From positions 558,001 to 622,000 of the forward strand of contig CANTUQ010000078.1 in assembly GCA_947683425.1 (NCBI GenBank): a stretch of DNA of 64,000 nt, in the 5' to 3' direction. Source of the stretch: Excoecaria cochinchinensis. Taxonomy: Eukaryota; Streptophyta; Magnoliopsida; Malpighiales; Euphorbiaceae. The first letter of the stretch is position 1. Each line of letters opens with the position of its first letter. Made by a program: the position numbers and the translations under genes. Positions 34,741 to 45,536 of the stretch are shown piece by piece. The notes beneath the pieces were generated by a model. That model was not told where the DNA came from and ran no database searches. It was given only the letters and a program-made list of their open reading frames with translations.

Positions 34741-36840
34741 TTTGATGAATTATTGCCCTTAGTAGTTGTCTGGTAGTGAAATCTAGTCCAGGATACAAAT
34801 AGCTAGCCATAAGGACATAAATGTATGCCGCTGTAGCAAGTCATGGTGACTTGCAAATTTAGACCAATGACGGTCTATATGTCAGTATAGTGTAAAGTGT
34901 ATGTATAGAGTCGTCAGAGTATAATTTGGCACCCTAGTGCCACTCCGACACTACCGAAGTGTAATTTGGCCCCCTAGTGGCCACTTTGGTAGGTTAGGGC
35001 TATAGAAACCAGTCCCGTATATCCAGTCTAGTGATAACTACTGGGTGTTACTAGGGGCAAAGTTGAAAGAAAATAATTAAAAAAATTATTGTAAAATATA
35101 GTGAATAAGAGTAAAGAAAAGACTAGATTAAAGAAGATAAAAAGTTTAAGGGCTAAAACGTAATTTACCATGGAAATTAATGATTTGTGAATTAACTAAT
35201 ATATTATAAAATAAAAAGTGAATAATTGTGGAAGTATAATTAGTTAATGGCATAATTGTAAATAAAGTGAAAAGAAGGGCAATATCGTAATTTGATAATA
35301 ATAGAGGTGCATTTCAGTAATTATGCAATTAAATTGACTAAGATAGTGATAAATAAGAAATTAAGTGAAGATAGGATTAAAATGATTGAAATAGAAAGTT
35401 TGAGGGCAAAATCGCAATTATGTACTTAATGGGTAAAAATAGTGTTAAATAGATGAAAAATGTAATTAAAAAGGGTAATTATGTAAATGAGTGATAATGT
35501 AGGGACTAAATGGTAAATTTGCCTTAAGTAGGTAGAAAATGATAAAGTTAGGTAAAAAGTGTAGTTTTAAGGGTAATATGGTAATTTGAATAAAAATTGA
35601 GGTTAAAATAGTAATTTAGTGTAAAAGCGATAAATTAGGGACTTAAATGTAATTTGGTAAATTTATAAGGTTAAAAGTGGAAATTTAGTGTAAAAAGGGT
35701 AAATGGGTAATTAAAGGTAATTAAGAAGGGTAAAAATGGAAAACAAGTTTAAATAAGGTTAAAAGTGTAAATAAAGAATAACTAAGGGTAAAATAGTAAT
35801 TATGTGTAAAAAGAGGACATAAATGGAATTAAGGTAAAAGAAGGGATATGGATGGTATTATGGTAAAAGAGGGGGCATAGATGTAATTAATAGAAAAGTT
35901 AAGGGTAAGAATGGAAACCAAGGAACAAGAATAAGGACAAAAATGTAATTAGTGAAATAATAAATTTAATAAAAGGATTAAAATGTATTTAGTGAAATAA
36001 ATAAGAAAATAATAGTAAATAATAGTATTATTTTAATTATAAAGTAATTAAGGGTAAAACTCTAATTAGTGGAATAATAAATTTAATGAAAGGATTAAAA
36101 TGTAATTAGTGTATAATAAGGTTTAATGCTTAATTATGTGATTAATTTAGTGGATTAATTGAACAAATAATATTAATAATATAGTTAATAGAATAAAATA
36201 GTATAGTTAATTGAATAATTAGTTAGTAGTGGAAATTTATGGATTTGTAACCACCACTAGGCATATTAATACTCAGCACGTAGTTTATTTTGACTGCGTG
36301 TAGGTACGTCATAAGTCGGAGCAGCATACCTCAGTCGGATTGGAGCAAGCACCGAAGAAGGATTGAAGTTATATTTTGTATGTTTTGGTATTTTGTATTG
36401 GCATGTATATAAAGAATGGGATTAAGCTATGTGAGTTTATATGTATTTATCTATGTGAATGATGTGACTTCATGGATGGATATTTTAGACTGTGATTGGT
36501 ATGGTTTGGATATTATTTTTTGGTGCCCTTGCCGGGGCTGTGGTTACTGAAATTTGCAGGTTTGGATAGGCCAAAAATATAAACCGTTATACTGCCGAAA
36601 TTTTGACCAAATGAATAATAATATTAGACAGTTATAGGCCAATTGGCAACTAAGTTAATAAGTCAAAATTTTAAGTGAATTTGTTATGTGAAATGAATGA
36701 TTAAGTGAGTATAAGATTAAGTGTAGAAAAAAAAAATTAGCCACAATTTGAATTAAGTTTAGGTCGACCATAGTACGATCATGGTAATCGCACAGTATTT
36801 CCAAGTCGACAGTGTACGTATAGGGTATAAGGGTCTTACA
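34741..36840 (+). mobile_element. Right part of the solo LTR, with degenerate AT-rich minisatellite
   Basis: Continuation of the LTR started at 24245. From about 35040 to 36200 it is built of loosely repeated words such as AGGGTAAAA.TGTAATT and GGTAATTAAG. The LTR 3' end follows with GTGTAGGTAC, then GGGTCTTACA at 36840. It is non-coding. Confidence 0.65.
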
Positions 36841-36883
36841 TTCTTTTTTTTTGTGTTTTTTTGTACGTCTTTTAGGTGTGACT

Positions 36884-37396
36884 ACAAAAAAAGCTGAAGC
36901 TGCTATCAGAGCCATCTCCTAAGGTGATCAATATTCGTTAAGGCAATTTCTTCCCAGACAGCGACTATATTCATTCGCATCTCCCAACGAAGGTGTTGCT
37001 AAATTGGGTGAGGTGGCGGATGAGGATATCGGCTTCATGTTCTCCTGGCTCCCCCTTTCTACTGTGACTCTGGATAGTTCTTTAGAATGTGTCCCATTGT
37101 GTGGGTTTCGTGAGGCTACCTTTTACATTACCGCCCGTTGTGCTCGATAGTTTGGAGGGATTAAAGATGTTGTGAGGTATTTTCTATCATTTCAAGTTGA
37201 CCCTTTATCCTCAGCTTTCACCTCCAGATATCATGGCTTGTGGGCATAGCTGCCGGTGAAGACTATCATACCACAGATTGGAGTTGCACCTTTGCTTCTT
37301 ACGAGGGCCCACAAGAGGTGGGTGCTTAGTCCCGCCGTTGATAACATGATCCATCGACTTAGGCATCTGGCTAGCGAGAGCAGCAACAAAGCGTAG
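36884..37396 (+). pseudogene. Plant mobile domain (PMD)-like ORF, 3' exon remnant
   Basis: With one or two stops and shifts ignored, the plus strand reads LLSEPSPKVIN.., DEDIGFMFSWLPLSTVTLDS, FREATFYITARCAR and SSAFTSRYHGLWA, ending at a TAG near 37396. It aligns block by block with the better copy at 49319-49840 (DHDINFMCPWLPFSSVTQDG, HRATFYITAHCTR). It is antisense to the host retroelement and faces the end of integrase 400 bp away. The PMD family name (PF10536-type, also found in plant aminotransferase-like proteins) is my reading, mainly from the right-hand copy. Confidence 0.5.
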
Positions 37397-37794
37397 CTAT
37401 TAGATTTCATGCATTCAATGAAGAACAATGTTTCCCTTTTTATAAAAAAAACTAGAAAATAATGATCATACTAGTTGAATTGCTATCGTTTCATGTATTT
37501 GCAAAGATTGTGTACATTTAAGTATAATTTCTCTATACATGGTCATTATCTAACATTGATTCAAAATGTATAACTACATCTAATCTCAGAGTAGATCTTG
37601 TAAGCATCAAACTCTTGTCTCTAATCAGCCCTCTCGGATTTTCTTAATTGGAAATTTTCTCTCGATCCTCTAATTTTTGCCTAGGGTGCCTTTTTTCGGT
37701 TTTCACCCTGACGAGGCACCCATTTTTAGCAAGGCCACCTTTTTTCGGTTTTTGACCCGCGGGGCTTCTATTCTCTTCTTTTGATTTTTAGTCT

Positions 37795-38220
37795 TTAGCC
37801 ATGGAACCTCTTGAGTCTATCGATGTTGACTGGTTCCTTGAATTCGTTTCCATCGTTGTCTATTGCTGCTTCCTCGGATAACAATCTCTTAAGAATAAAA
37901 GGACCTTCCCATGTTGGCTTGAATTTAATCCGTACTTCCGAAATACCTGGTCTCATTTGCTTAGAACTAAATCTCCCTCTTTCAGCGGTTGCCTTCTGAC
38001 TTTCTTCCTGAATGACCGAGCAAGCCTTTTCTAGTAGATCTAGTTATGATAATAGGCTCACAATCTGTTCTCGTCTAGCATGTTCAGTTGCAGAAATCGT
38101 TGTCGGGCCTAATCGGCTTCCAGAATCTCTGCCTCCATAATTACCCTTAAAGACTTGAGTTCTATCTCAACAGGCAACATCGCTTCTGTCCCATATACCA
38201 AAGAATAAGGCGTGGCTCCC
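37795..38220 (-). pseudogene. Integrase C-terminal remnant of an Ogre/Tat-like pol
   Basis: The minus strand reads GATPYSLVYGTEAMLPVEIE then LKSLRVIMEAEI, with in-frame stops. After a frame change it reads FKPTWEGPFILKRLLSEEAA and GNEFKEPVNIDRLKRFHG, ending in a stop at 37795. This is the end of the integrase core and the C-terminal domain typical of Ty3/gypsy pol. It is cut on its N-terminal side by the LTR at 38221. Confidence 0.8.
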
Positions 38221-41044
38221 TGTAGACACCAGGTCTTGAGGCAGCTCAGATCAGAGTTTCCCAATGATGATAAGATGCCTTGTCACAGGCAAAAAATGTT
38301 AAAAGTGATGATTTCCTGGTCAAATTTGCATTTTAGAGTAAAAAAATAAAAAATAATAAAAATATTTTGAAACTTAGATTTGAAAAATGGGGTTTAGAAA
38401 TTATGGTATTTTTTAGTTAAATTTAAAATTACAAAAAAAAGTATTCCGCGAATGTCGACGCGCGGAGCGCCAGCTCGTGTCGTTGGCGTGCGAGCGACCT
38501 GCACACGGGCATCGGTCGCCCCTGTTCCGCCGCAAATGGCCAAATTCGCCCTAAAATCAGTTTTTTTCGATTTTTCACCCAAAAATTCATTTTTTAGGGT
38601 TTTTAAAGGTTTTTTCCTTTTTTAAAATTCAAAATAAATAAGATCTGATTTAATTGGATTTTTTCTTCTTAATTAATTGTTTTTTCCTATTTTCTTCATA
38701 TAAATAGAAAATGGTGGAAGGAGAAATGGGGGGATTTTCTTAGGATATTTTTTGGAGATTTTTTCTTCTTCTTCCTCTCAAATTCTCTCTAAAATTTCCA
38801 GATTTTCCCCAACAAAAAGAATTAAAAATTCAATTCATTTTTTTTGTTCTTTTTCCAATAGAATTTCTTATAAACATTTTTTAGAAGTAGTTTTATTGAT
38901 TGATTTCAATTTTGAGACAAACAAAATAATTGTTTGTCTCAAAATTCCTTTTTTTAACTTGTTATTTATTTTCAATCAAACTTTTTTTTTCAATGATTTT
39001 TGAATCTATTTTTGATGAAAAAATAATTTTGAGACAAACAAAACAATTGTTTGTTATCAAAATCTAAGTTTTTCATTTGATTTTCTAAAAATAAGATTTT
39101 TTTTTTCATATGTTTTGTTTCTTAAGACAAACAAAATAATTGTTTGTTCTTGGAATCATTTTTATTTTTTAATCAATAAAAATCATTTTTTAGGCAAACA
39201 AATTAATTCTTTGTTCTTAAAGAATTTTTGATCATTTTTTTAATCTTTTTTCTTGGAATAAAATTCCAACATTTTCATCATGTTTCACTCTAATCTTGCA
39301 CATCACAAATATGGAAAATCAATCATCATTTTTACCTTCATCGAATCCGAAACTCTGAGGGTAAACATTCTGGGCTTGACACTTTTATTTTCTTTTATTT
39401 ATTTTGTTCATAGTTAATTTATTAACATGTATATTATTATTACTTTTATTATTTTCATTTATTTATTTATTCTATTGCTTTTATATTTGTCTCATTTAAT
39501 ATGTTAATATATTATTTTTGTTCATATAAATATTGATTTCTTATTATTGCTAACATGTAAATAATCTATTTTTGCTTTGATTTCTCATTATTTTTAACAT
39601 GTAATTAATTAATTCATTTCGATTGATCTTTTTGGCCATGTAAATGTTTCATGTTAATTGTGATAACATTAATTAATCATGTCACTTATTTAATCATTTT
39701 TTATCATTCTTTTTCATTGCTATTGTTATATATTTATTGTTTATTCATTTATCTGTTTATTGTCATTGTTCATTATTATTATTATCATGTTCATATTTTT
39801 ATGTATTAATTCATTAACATGTTTTATTTATTTTAATCAAATCATTTAATTCTTTTATCATTTAATGCATATTTCTATTTATTTTGATTTGTTAACATGT
39901 TAATTCATTTATCATCCTTCATGTCATCTTATTTTATCTTAATTTGTTATTCATTATTTTATATGTTTAATTAATTTTATTGATTTAATTACTAACATCA
40001 TTTTATTTGTATTTTGTTTTTTATGTCAAAACTTATTTTCTTTACTTGGACATTTTTGCGAGCACACGAGGAAATCCAGAAGGCTCGTTTGGCTTAAATA
40101 TTTATTTACTTTATTTGTAATATTTTATTTATTTGGCTTTTTCATTTATTTTGCCATGTAATTTTCTTATAAATTTTTTTATTTTAGGCACGCTAGAAAG
40201 AAAATCACTAAACCCTTTTTATTAATTAACTTGGAACCTTTCCTAATAAAAATGGGACCAATGTCTCAATTTTCTCCATCCAAAATAAAATTATCGCATC
40301 AAAATTATTTTATAATAAATATGCATGCGCCAATGTCCTCATTTTAATGTATATCCCGTTTTATGTATGATTTGTATTTTATTTACAATGGGGGTTGTAT
40401 TCCGCCCCTAGTTTTGTTGTAATTTATTTTCATACGCTTCATTATTATGCTTTATTTATCGCTTTCCCTTGAATGGATAACTTGCGCTTTAATTAAACTG
40501 CACCGAATTGAATGAGAAAAGGGATGAAACGCTAAATTCAAAGCTCAACTATAAAGCTAATGAAGGTATGAATAAATGGGAAGTCCCGAACCTACTCTGG
40601 CCTTTGGGCTCAACGAGGCGAGAGGGCCATCTCAATGTTCAATTGGGATGGGGCCTCCAAGATACCTCTTGTGTCCCGTAAAAGTCTCAAAATTGCACAG
40701 TCCTAGGCGCCACGAGGCGAGAGGGCCATCCTAATGTTCTATTAGGGTGGATGCCTCTAAGACACCTCTGGTTTGCCCAAGCGTGAGACTAGAGGACCAT
40801 CCTATCATTAGGTTGGAAGCCTCTAAGACACCTCCGGCTTGCCTATAATGGACATAGCAGCGCTGTCTTAGGCTCACTGAGGCTAGACGACTTTTTCCAA
40901 TGTTCTATTGGGTGGCAACTCCAAGAAACCTCCTTGTTGCCCAAAATGGACGCACTTGTAATTTCTTACAAGTTTTTATGAACCTCTCCCAAAAGCCCTG
41001 AAGGCGGGCGGTTCGGGGCGCCCCGAAGTTCGGCGCGCGTCACA
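38221..41044 (+). mobile_element. Ogre/Tat-like LTR A (5' LTR, plus orientation, 2.82 kb)
   Basis: It starts TGTAGACACCAGG and ends GGCGCGCGTCACA, followed after one base by a primer-binding site. In order it has a U3 with a GC-rich block (38451-38530), a TATA box at 38699-38707, a long AT-rich R/U5 and degenerate ~90-100 bp GC-richer repeats (40600-40980). The repeats contain 'GGCCATC..AATGTTC.ATT.GG' and 'AAGA.ACCTC'. It is the inverted counterpart of LTR B. Confidence 0.88.
38699..38707 (+). promoter_or_regulatory. TATA box of LTR A
   Basis: TATAAATAG lies 480 bp inside the LTR, at the position conserved in all sister LTRs. It would drive transcription rightward through the primer site into the head-to-head junction. 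Confidence 0.6.
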
Positions 41045-41045
41045 G

Positions 41046-41064
41046 TGGCGACTCCACTGGGGAC
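41046..41064 (+). promoter_or_regulatory. Primer-binding site after LTR A
   Basis: TGGCGACTCCACTGGGGAC follows the LTR end by one base. This sequence is typical of Tat/Ogre-lineage gypsy elements, where the primer is reported to be tRNA-Arg. The same site in reverse lies beside LTR B. Confidence 0.75.
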
Positions 41065-42160
41065 AGTACTCGAGACTTCGCTTCGAAAGTACCTTGGTTA
41101 AAATTTATAATTGAGTTTTAATTTAAAAATTTCATCCTTTTTTGAAACTGCATTTCATCTCATTAGAGCCTTAGATCTATGTTAGTTTGGTTCCTCTTTT
41201 AACCCCGGTGCGTTCCCGAAGCACAACCCTATGTTCACTCAATGTAGGAAAGTGTTAAGGATAATCACCAGCCCAAGTCTCGTACCATCATAGTATATTA
41301 AATAGAGATCTAATCGATCATTACGCTTGTAATGAGCTAGACCTGTTGGCAGGAACCATGCTTGGGTAGACCTAAAGTATCATCACCCTGGCCAAAGCTC
41401 ATGTAATGGCAATAGATACTTCCCCTAGGTGGTATGAACCATAATACCTTGCTTGCTATATGGATCATTTTGTATTGGACAAACCCAAATAATTTGATTG
41501 GTCACCTAATCAAAGGCTTTCATGCCCCGATAGGCCCATGTCAATTTATTCGGACTGCCTAAATACATAATGGTCAAAATCTATGCGTATGCACATTAGT
41601 TAAGAGAGGTTGTGCTGCCAGTTTTCCACTGGGCACCATGCGCGTCCATTGGCTTCCCTGCTAACCCATGGGCCAAGCCCACCTAGGACAGAGACTATAC
41701 GACCTCGTGTGTGGGGGCAATAAGGTTGGAAGGATCTTCTGCTTGCATGTGGTTGTGGATGATGCATTGTATATTCATGTCATTCATGCACAAATAAAAA
41801 TTTTTATTGCTTCCCTATGTATACATCCTATTCTTTGCATATAATTATTACATGTACATATTATCCTGTGTATAGTTTTTCAAATGTTTCACATGTATCA
41901 TTGTAATCTCTTTTAGTCACTGTATACCATTTATTGCACAGCACGACCATGCATTGCATATTATTTATGCATCATTCTAAGCCTTGCTTTTCAGCCATTG
42001 TAGACCATTTGCTTGGATGGTTAGGGGATCCCAACAGTTGTCTAAAGAGTGATCAGAGTTTGGGTTGGCTGACAAAGATTTAGCATCCTTTCCAGAGCAT
42101 CTAAAGGTAGTAGAAATGGCTGGCCCTTCGCAATAGACCGAAGAGACTCGTGCCTTGGCG
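41065..42160 (+). pseudogene. Leader and truncated gag start of the left element
   Basis: The non-coding leader (41065-~42030) pairs with 42915-43997 in reverse. It is followed by a degenerate gag start: SKE, stop, SEFGLADKDLASFPEHLK, then EMAGPSQ, stop, TEETRALA. These parallel SKEQSKFGLVDRDLASLPER and EMAEPSQQTEETRALI of the minus-strand gag. It breaks off at about 42160, where the minus-strand gag body begins. Confidence 0.75.
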
Positions 42161-42164
42161 CCTC

Positions 42165-42908
42165 TGTTATCTTTTCTTTTTCTGGGTCCGACATCAATTC
42201 TTGAATACGGTCTCTTAAGGGACGACAATAGTCTGTTCTATGCCCTGTGTACTGGTGATATGCACAATACCAGTCTATTATGTGTCTAGGCTGTGTTTGG
42301 CTTGGGGCATGCCCTACTGGTAATGGTTGTAACTTCCTTTCCTTAACAAGGCAGGTGAGGTGCCAAGATAGCGATTTACCTAAGATGGTATGGTGATGCT
42401 GAGCTGTTTTAGTGGCTAGGACTTCTGTCGCCATAACATTGCCCTTACTATTGTTGTGGCTACTTGTGCTTCCCTCTTTTAAAGTATGCGTCATCGCTAG
42501 GTCTCCAACCTCTTCGGACATAATGTTATATTCCAGAGTAAGCCTCCTAACTCCTCTTTGCTTGACTGGTGAAACAAATGGAGCCTTGCCTCTAGGCTCG
42601 GAAGTAAATAAAAGCACTATGGCTGTTGTTGCACAAGCCTTCCTGATTGTGGCCGGTTCAGCTTGGTTAAGGGTAACCGCCATAAGTTGAGCTTGAAGAA
42701 TTAGCATTATGGCATCCATTCTTTCCTTAACCATGGCCAACAACCTTTTTTCAAGCTCTTCGAGCCTTCTATCCATCTCTTGGGCAATCAGGGCACGAGT
42801 CTCTTCAGTCTGTTGTGAAGGTTCAGCCATTTCTAATGCCTGCAAACGTTCTGGTAAGGATGCTAGATCTCTGTCAACCAACCCAAACTTTGATTGCTCT
42901 TTAGACAA
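42165..42908 (-). pseudogene. Ogre/Tat-like gag, N-terminal part with zinc-knuckle-like motif
   Basis: Starts MSKEQSKFGL on the minus strand, about 1.1 kb from the primer site at 44016. An alpha-helical, Glu/Arg-rich region follows (EEMDRRLEELEKRL-like, residues 30-75). At about residues 213-240 comes WYCAYHQYTGHRTDYCRPLR, a Cys/His motif seen in gag of plant gypsy elements. Real gag similarity ends near EKEKITE; the further open frame to 42042 reads through the inverted gag start of the other element and is chimeric. Most of gag and all of pol are missing. The frame is otherwise open, unlike the neighbouring pol fragments. Confidence 0.75.
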
Positions 42909-42959
42909 CTATCGGGATCCCTAAACCACCCAAGTAAATGGTTTATGATGGCTGAAAAG

Positions 42960-43330
42960 TCGAAGAGTTAGAATGATGCATGTGATGCATGGAATAATCT
43001 TATGCATAAGATGACCTATACATGTGAAAATTATATGCACAGAATAGAATGTACACACATGAAGGAAATGTATATGTTTTTTTTTACATACATGAATGAT
43101 ATGTAATGCATGATCGTGCTATGCAAATGGTCATTGATGATTGAAAGAGATTACAATGATACATGTGATGCATGGAAACAAGTATGAACATGATGATATG
43201 TACATGTGAAAATTATATGCACAAAATATGATGTACACATATTGAGGAAATAAAATTTTTTTATGTGCATAAATGACACGTAAGGCATGAATATGCAATG
43301 CAACATCCATAATCACATGCAAGCAGATAG
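42960..43330. repeat. Tandem duplication of a ~175-bp TGCATG-rich leader segment
   Basis: A unit with GATGCATGTGATGCATGGAA, then ACATGTGAAAATTATATGCA and GATGTACACA.AT..GAGGAA, occurs at about 42973-43145 and again at 43150-43310. One diverged copy in reverse is present in the left arm (41750-41960). It is non-coding. Confidence 0.7.
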
Positions 43331-43997
43331 ATCCTTCCAACCTTATCACTCCCACACATGAGGTCGTGTGGTCTCTTTCCTAGGTGGGCTTGATCCATGG
43401 GTTAGCGGGGAACCCCATGGACGCGTATGGTGCACGGTGAAAATTCGACAGCATAACAACTCTCAACTAATGTACATATGCATAGGTTCTGACCATTGTG
43501 CATTCAGGTAGTCTAAATAAATTGACATGGGCCTATCGGGGCATGAAAGCCTTTGATTGGGTGACCAGTCAAATTATCTGGGTTTGTTCAATACATAATG
43601 ATCCATACAGCAAGCATAGTATTATGGTTCATGTCACCTAGGGAAAGTATCTACTTTCATTACATGAGCATTGGCCAGGGTGATGATACTTTTGGGCTAC
43701 CTAAGCATTATCCTGCAAACAGATCTGGCTCGTCATGAGCATAGTGATCGGTCAGGTCATCATTTGATATACCATATGGTACTAGACTTGGGCTGGTGAT
43801 TATCCTTAACACTTTCCTACATTGAGTGAAGATAGGGTCGTGCTTTGGGAACGCACCGAGGTTAAAAGAGGGACCGAACTAGCATAGATCTAAGGCTCTA
43901 ATGATATGCAATGCAATTTCGAAGAAAAGGGTGAAATTTTAAATTAAAACACAATTATATATTTTAATCAAGGTGCTTTCGAAGCGAAATCTCAATA

Positions 43998-44016
43998 GTC
44001 CCCAGTGGAGTCGCCA
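43998..44016 (-). promoter_or_regulatory. Primer-binding site beside LTR B
   Basis: The minus strand reads TGGCGACTCCACTGGGGAC, identical to the site at 41046-41064. Confidence 0.75.
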
Positions 44017-44017
44017 C

Positions 44018-45336
44018 TAGTGATGCGCGACGAACCCCGGCGGTGCCCCTAATAACCCTCTTTTAGGGTATTCGAGAGAGGTTCATAGAACTTGTAAAAA
44101 ATTACAAGGGCATCTATTTTGGGTAACAAGGAGGTGTTTTGGAGTTACCACCCGATAAAACATTGGAAAAGGTCGTCTAGCCTTACTAAGCCTAAGACAG
44201 CGCATGTGTGTCTATTTTGGACAATCAAAGTCATTTTGGAATCCTCCTTCCAATAGAATATTGGAAAGATTTATCTAATCTCGTGAAGTCTAAGACGATG
44301 CATATATATCTATTTTGGGCAAGCCAGAGATATTTTGGAATTTTCTTTCCAATAAAACATTGGAAAGGTTTATCTAACCTCATGGAGTTTAAGACAATGC
44401 AACTTGGATCTATTTTGGGCAACAAGAGATATTTTGGAATTTCTTTTCTAATAGAACATTGGAAAGGCTCATCTAACCTCGTTGAGCTTAAGACTAGACA
44501 TAGTTCGGGACTTCCCATTTATTCATACCTTGATTAAATTATGATTGACTTTTAGAGATAAAATTTCATTCATTTTCTCATACAATTTTAATGTAATAAT
44601 TAGAGCGCATGTCGATCAGGTAATAAAAGCAGTAAATAAAGCAACATTAAAATAAGGTAAATAAAAATACAATAAATTACAACAAAACTAGGGGCGGAAT
44701 ACAATCCCCAAGGCAAATGAAATGTAAATCATACATAAAACGGGCTATTTATTAAAGATGAGGACATTAGTCCTCGAATGCATACTTAAGAGAAAAATTG
44801 TTAAATGTGACAGTTTATTTGGATGAAAAAACCAGGACATTGGTCCTATTTTATAAAAAACGAAAATCTCAATTTATTAATAGAAATATTTTTGTGATTT
44901 TTGAATTTAACGTGCATAAAATAAATAATTTATTATAAATTAAATGGCAAAATAAATAAATAAAAAATCAAAATTGAGAAAATAATATAAATGATAAAAA
45001 TAAAAGATCAAACCAAACGAACCTCCTGAATCTCCCCATTTGCTCGCAAGAATGCCCAAAAGGAAAAAATAGATATTGGAGTCAAAAACAAATACAACAA
45101 TTAATGTTAGTTATTAAATCAAGAAAGTTAATCAATTAAACAAATAATATGATAAATAATAAATTAAAATAAATGAAAAAAATGCTTTATGAAAGTCAAA
45201 TAAATTAAATGACATGATTGAAACATATAAAACAACATATTAATAGATTAATACATAAAAACATGAAAAACAACAACAACAACAACAAGAACAATAATAA
45301 TAATAATAATAATGATAAAAAATGATGATGATGATG

Positions 45337-45389
<53 letters not shown>

Positions 45390-45428
45390 TATTATTATTA
45401 TTATTATTATTATTATAATAATTAAATG

Positions 45429-45483
<55 letters not shown>

Positions 45484-45490
45484 CGATGAA

Positions 45491-45536
<46 letters not shown>

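Larger units (their letters stand above)
24245..36840 (+). mobile_element. Solo LTR of a chromovirus-like gypsy element, split by a CACTA transposon
   Basis: It starts TGTAATGGCC and ends GGGTCTTACA. Removing the CACTA insertion (25925-34740 and one TTT) leaves about 3.78 kb of non-coding, AT-rich LTR. No PBS, PPT or pol adjoins either end: both flanks are parts of the same Ogre-like PMD gene, so this is a solo LTR. Flanking 5-mers GGCTT and TTCTT match only at three positions, so the target duplication is decayed or the end is off by a base or two. TATATAAGG at 24946 is the likely promoter. GTGTAGGTAC near 36300 is shared with other LTRs here. The family name is an inference from LTR length and termini. 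Confidence 0.75.

Noticed and set aside
44208..44537. Plus-strand 109-codon ORF with repeated 'HFGI..IEYWKDLSNL' motifs, and its antisense partner
   Set aside because: The protein repeat simply mirrors the ~98-bp DNA units of the LTR U5 and is broken in the sister LTRs.
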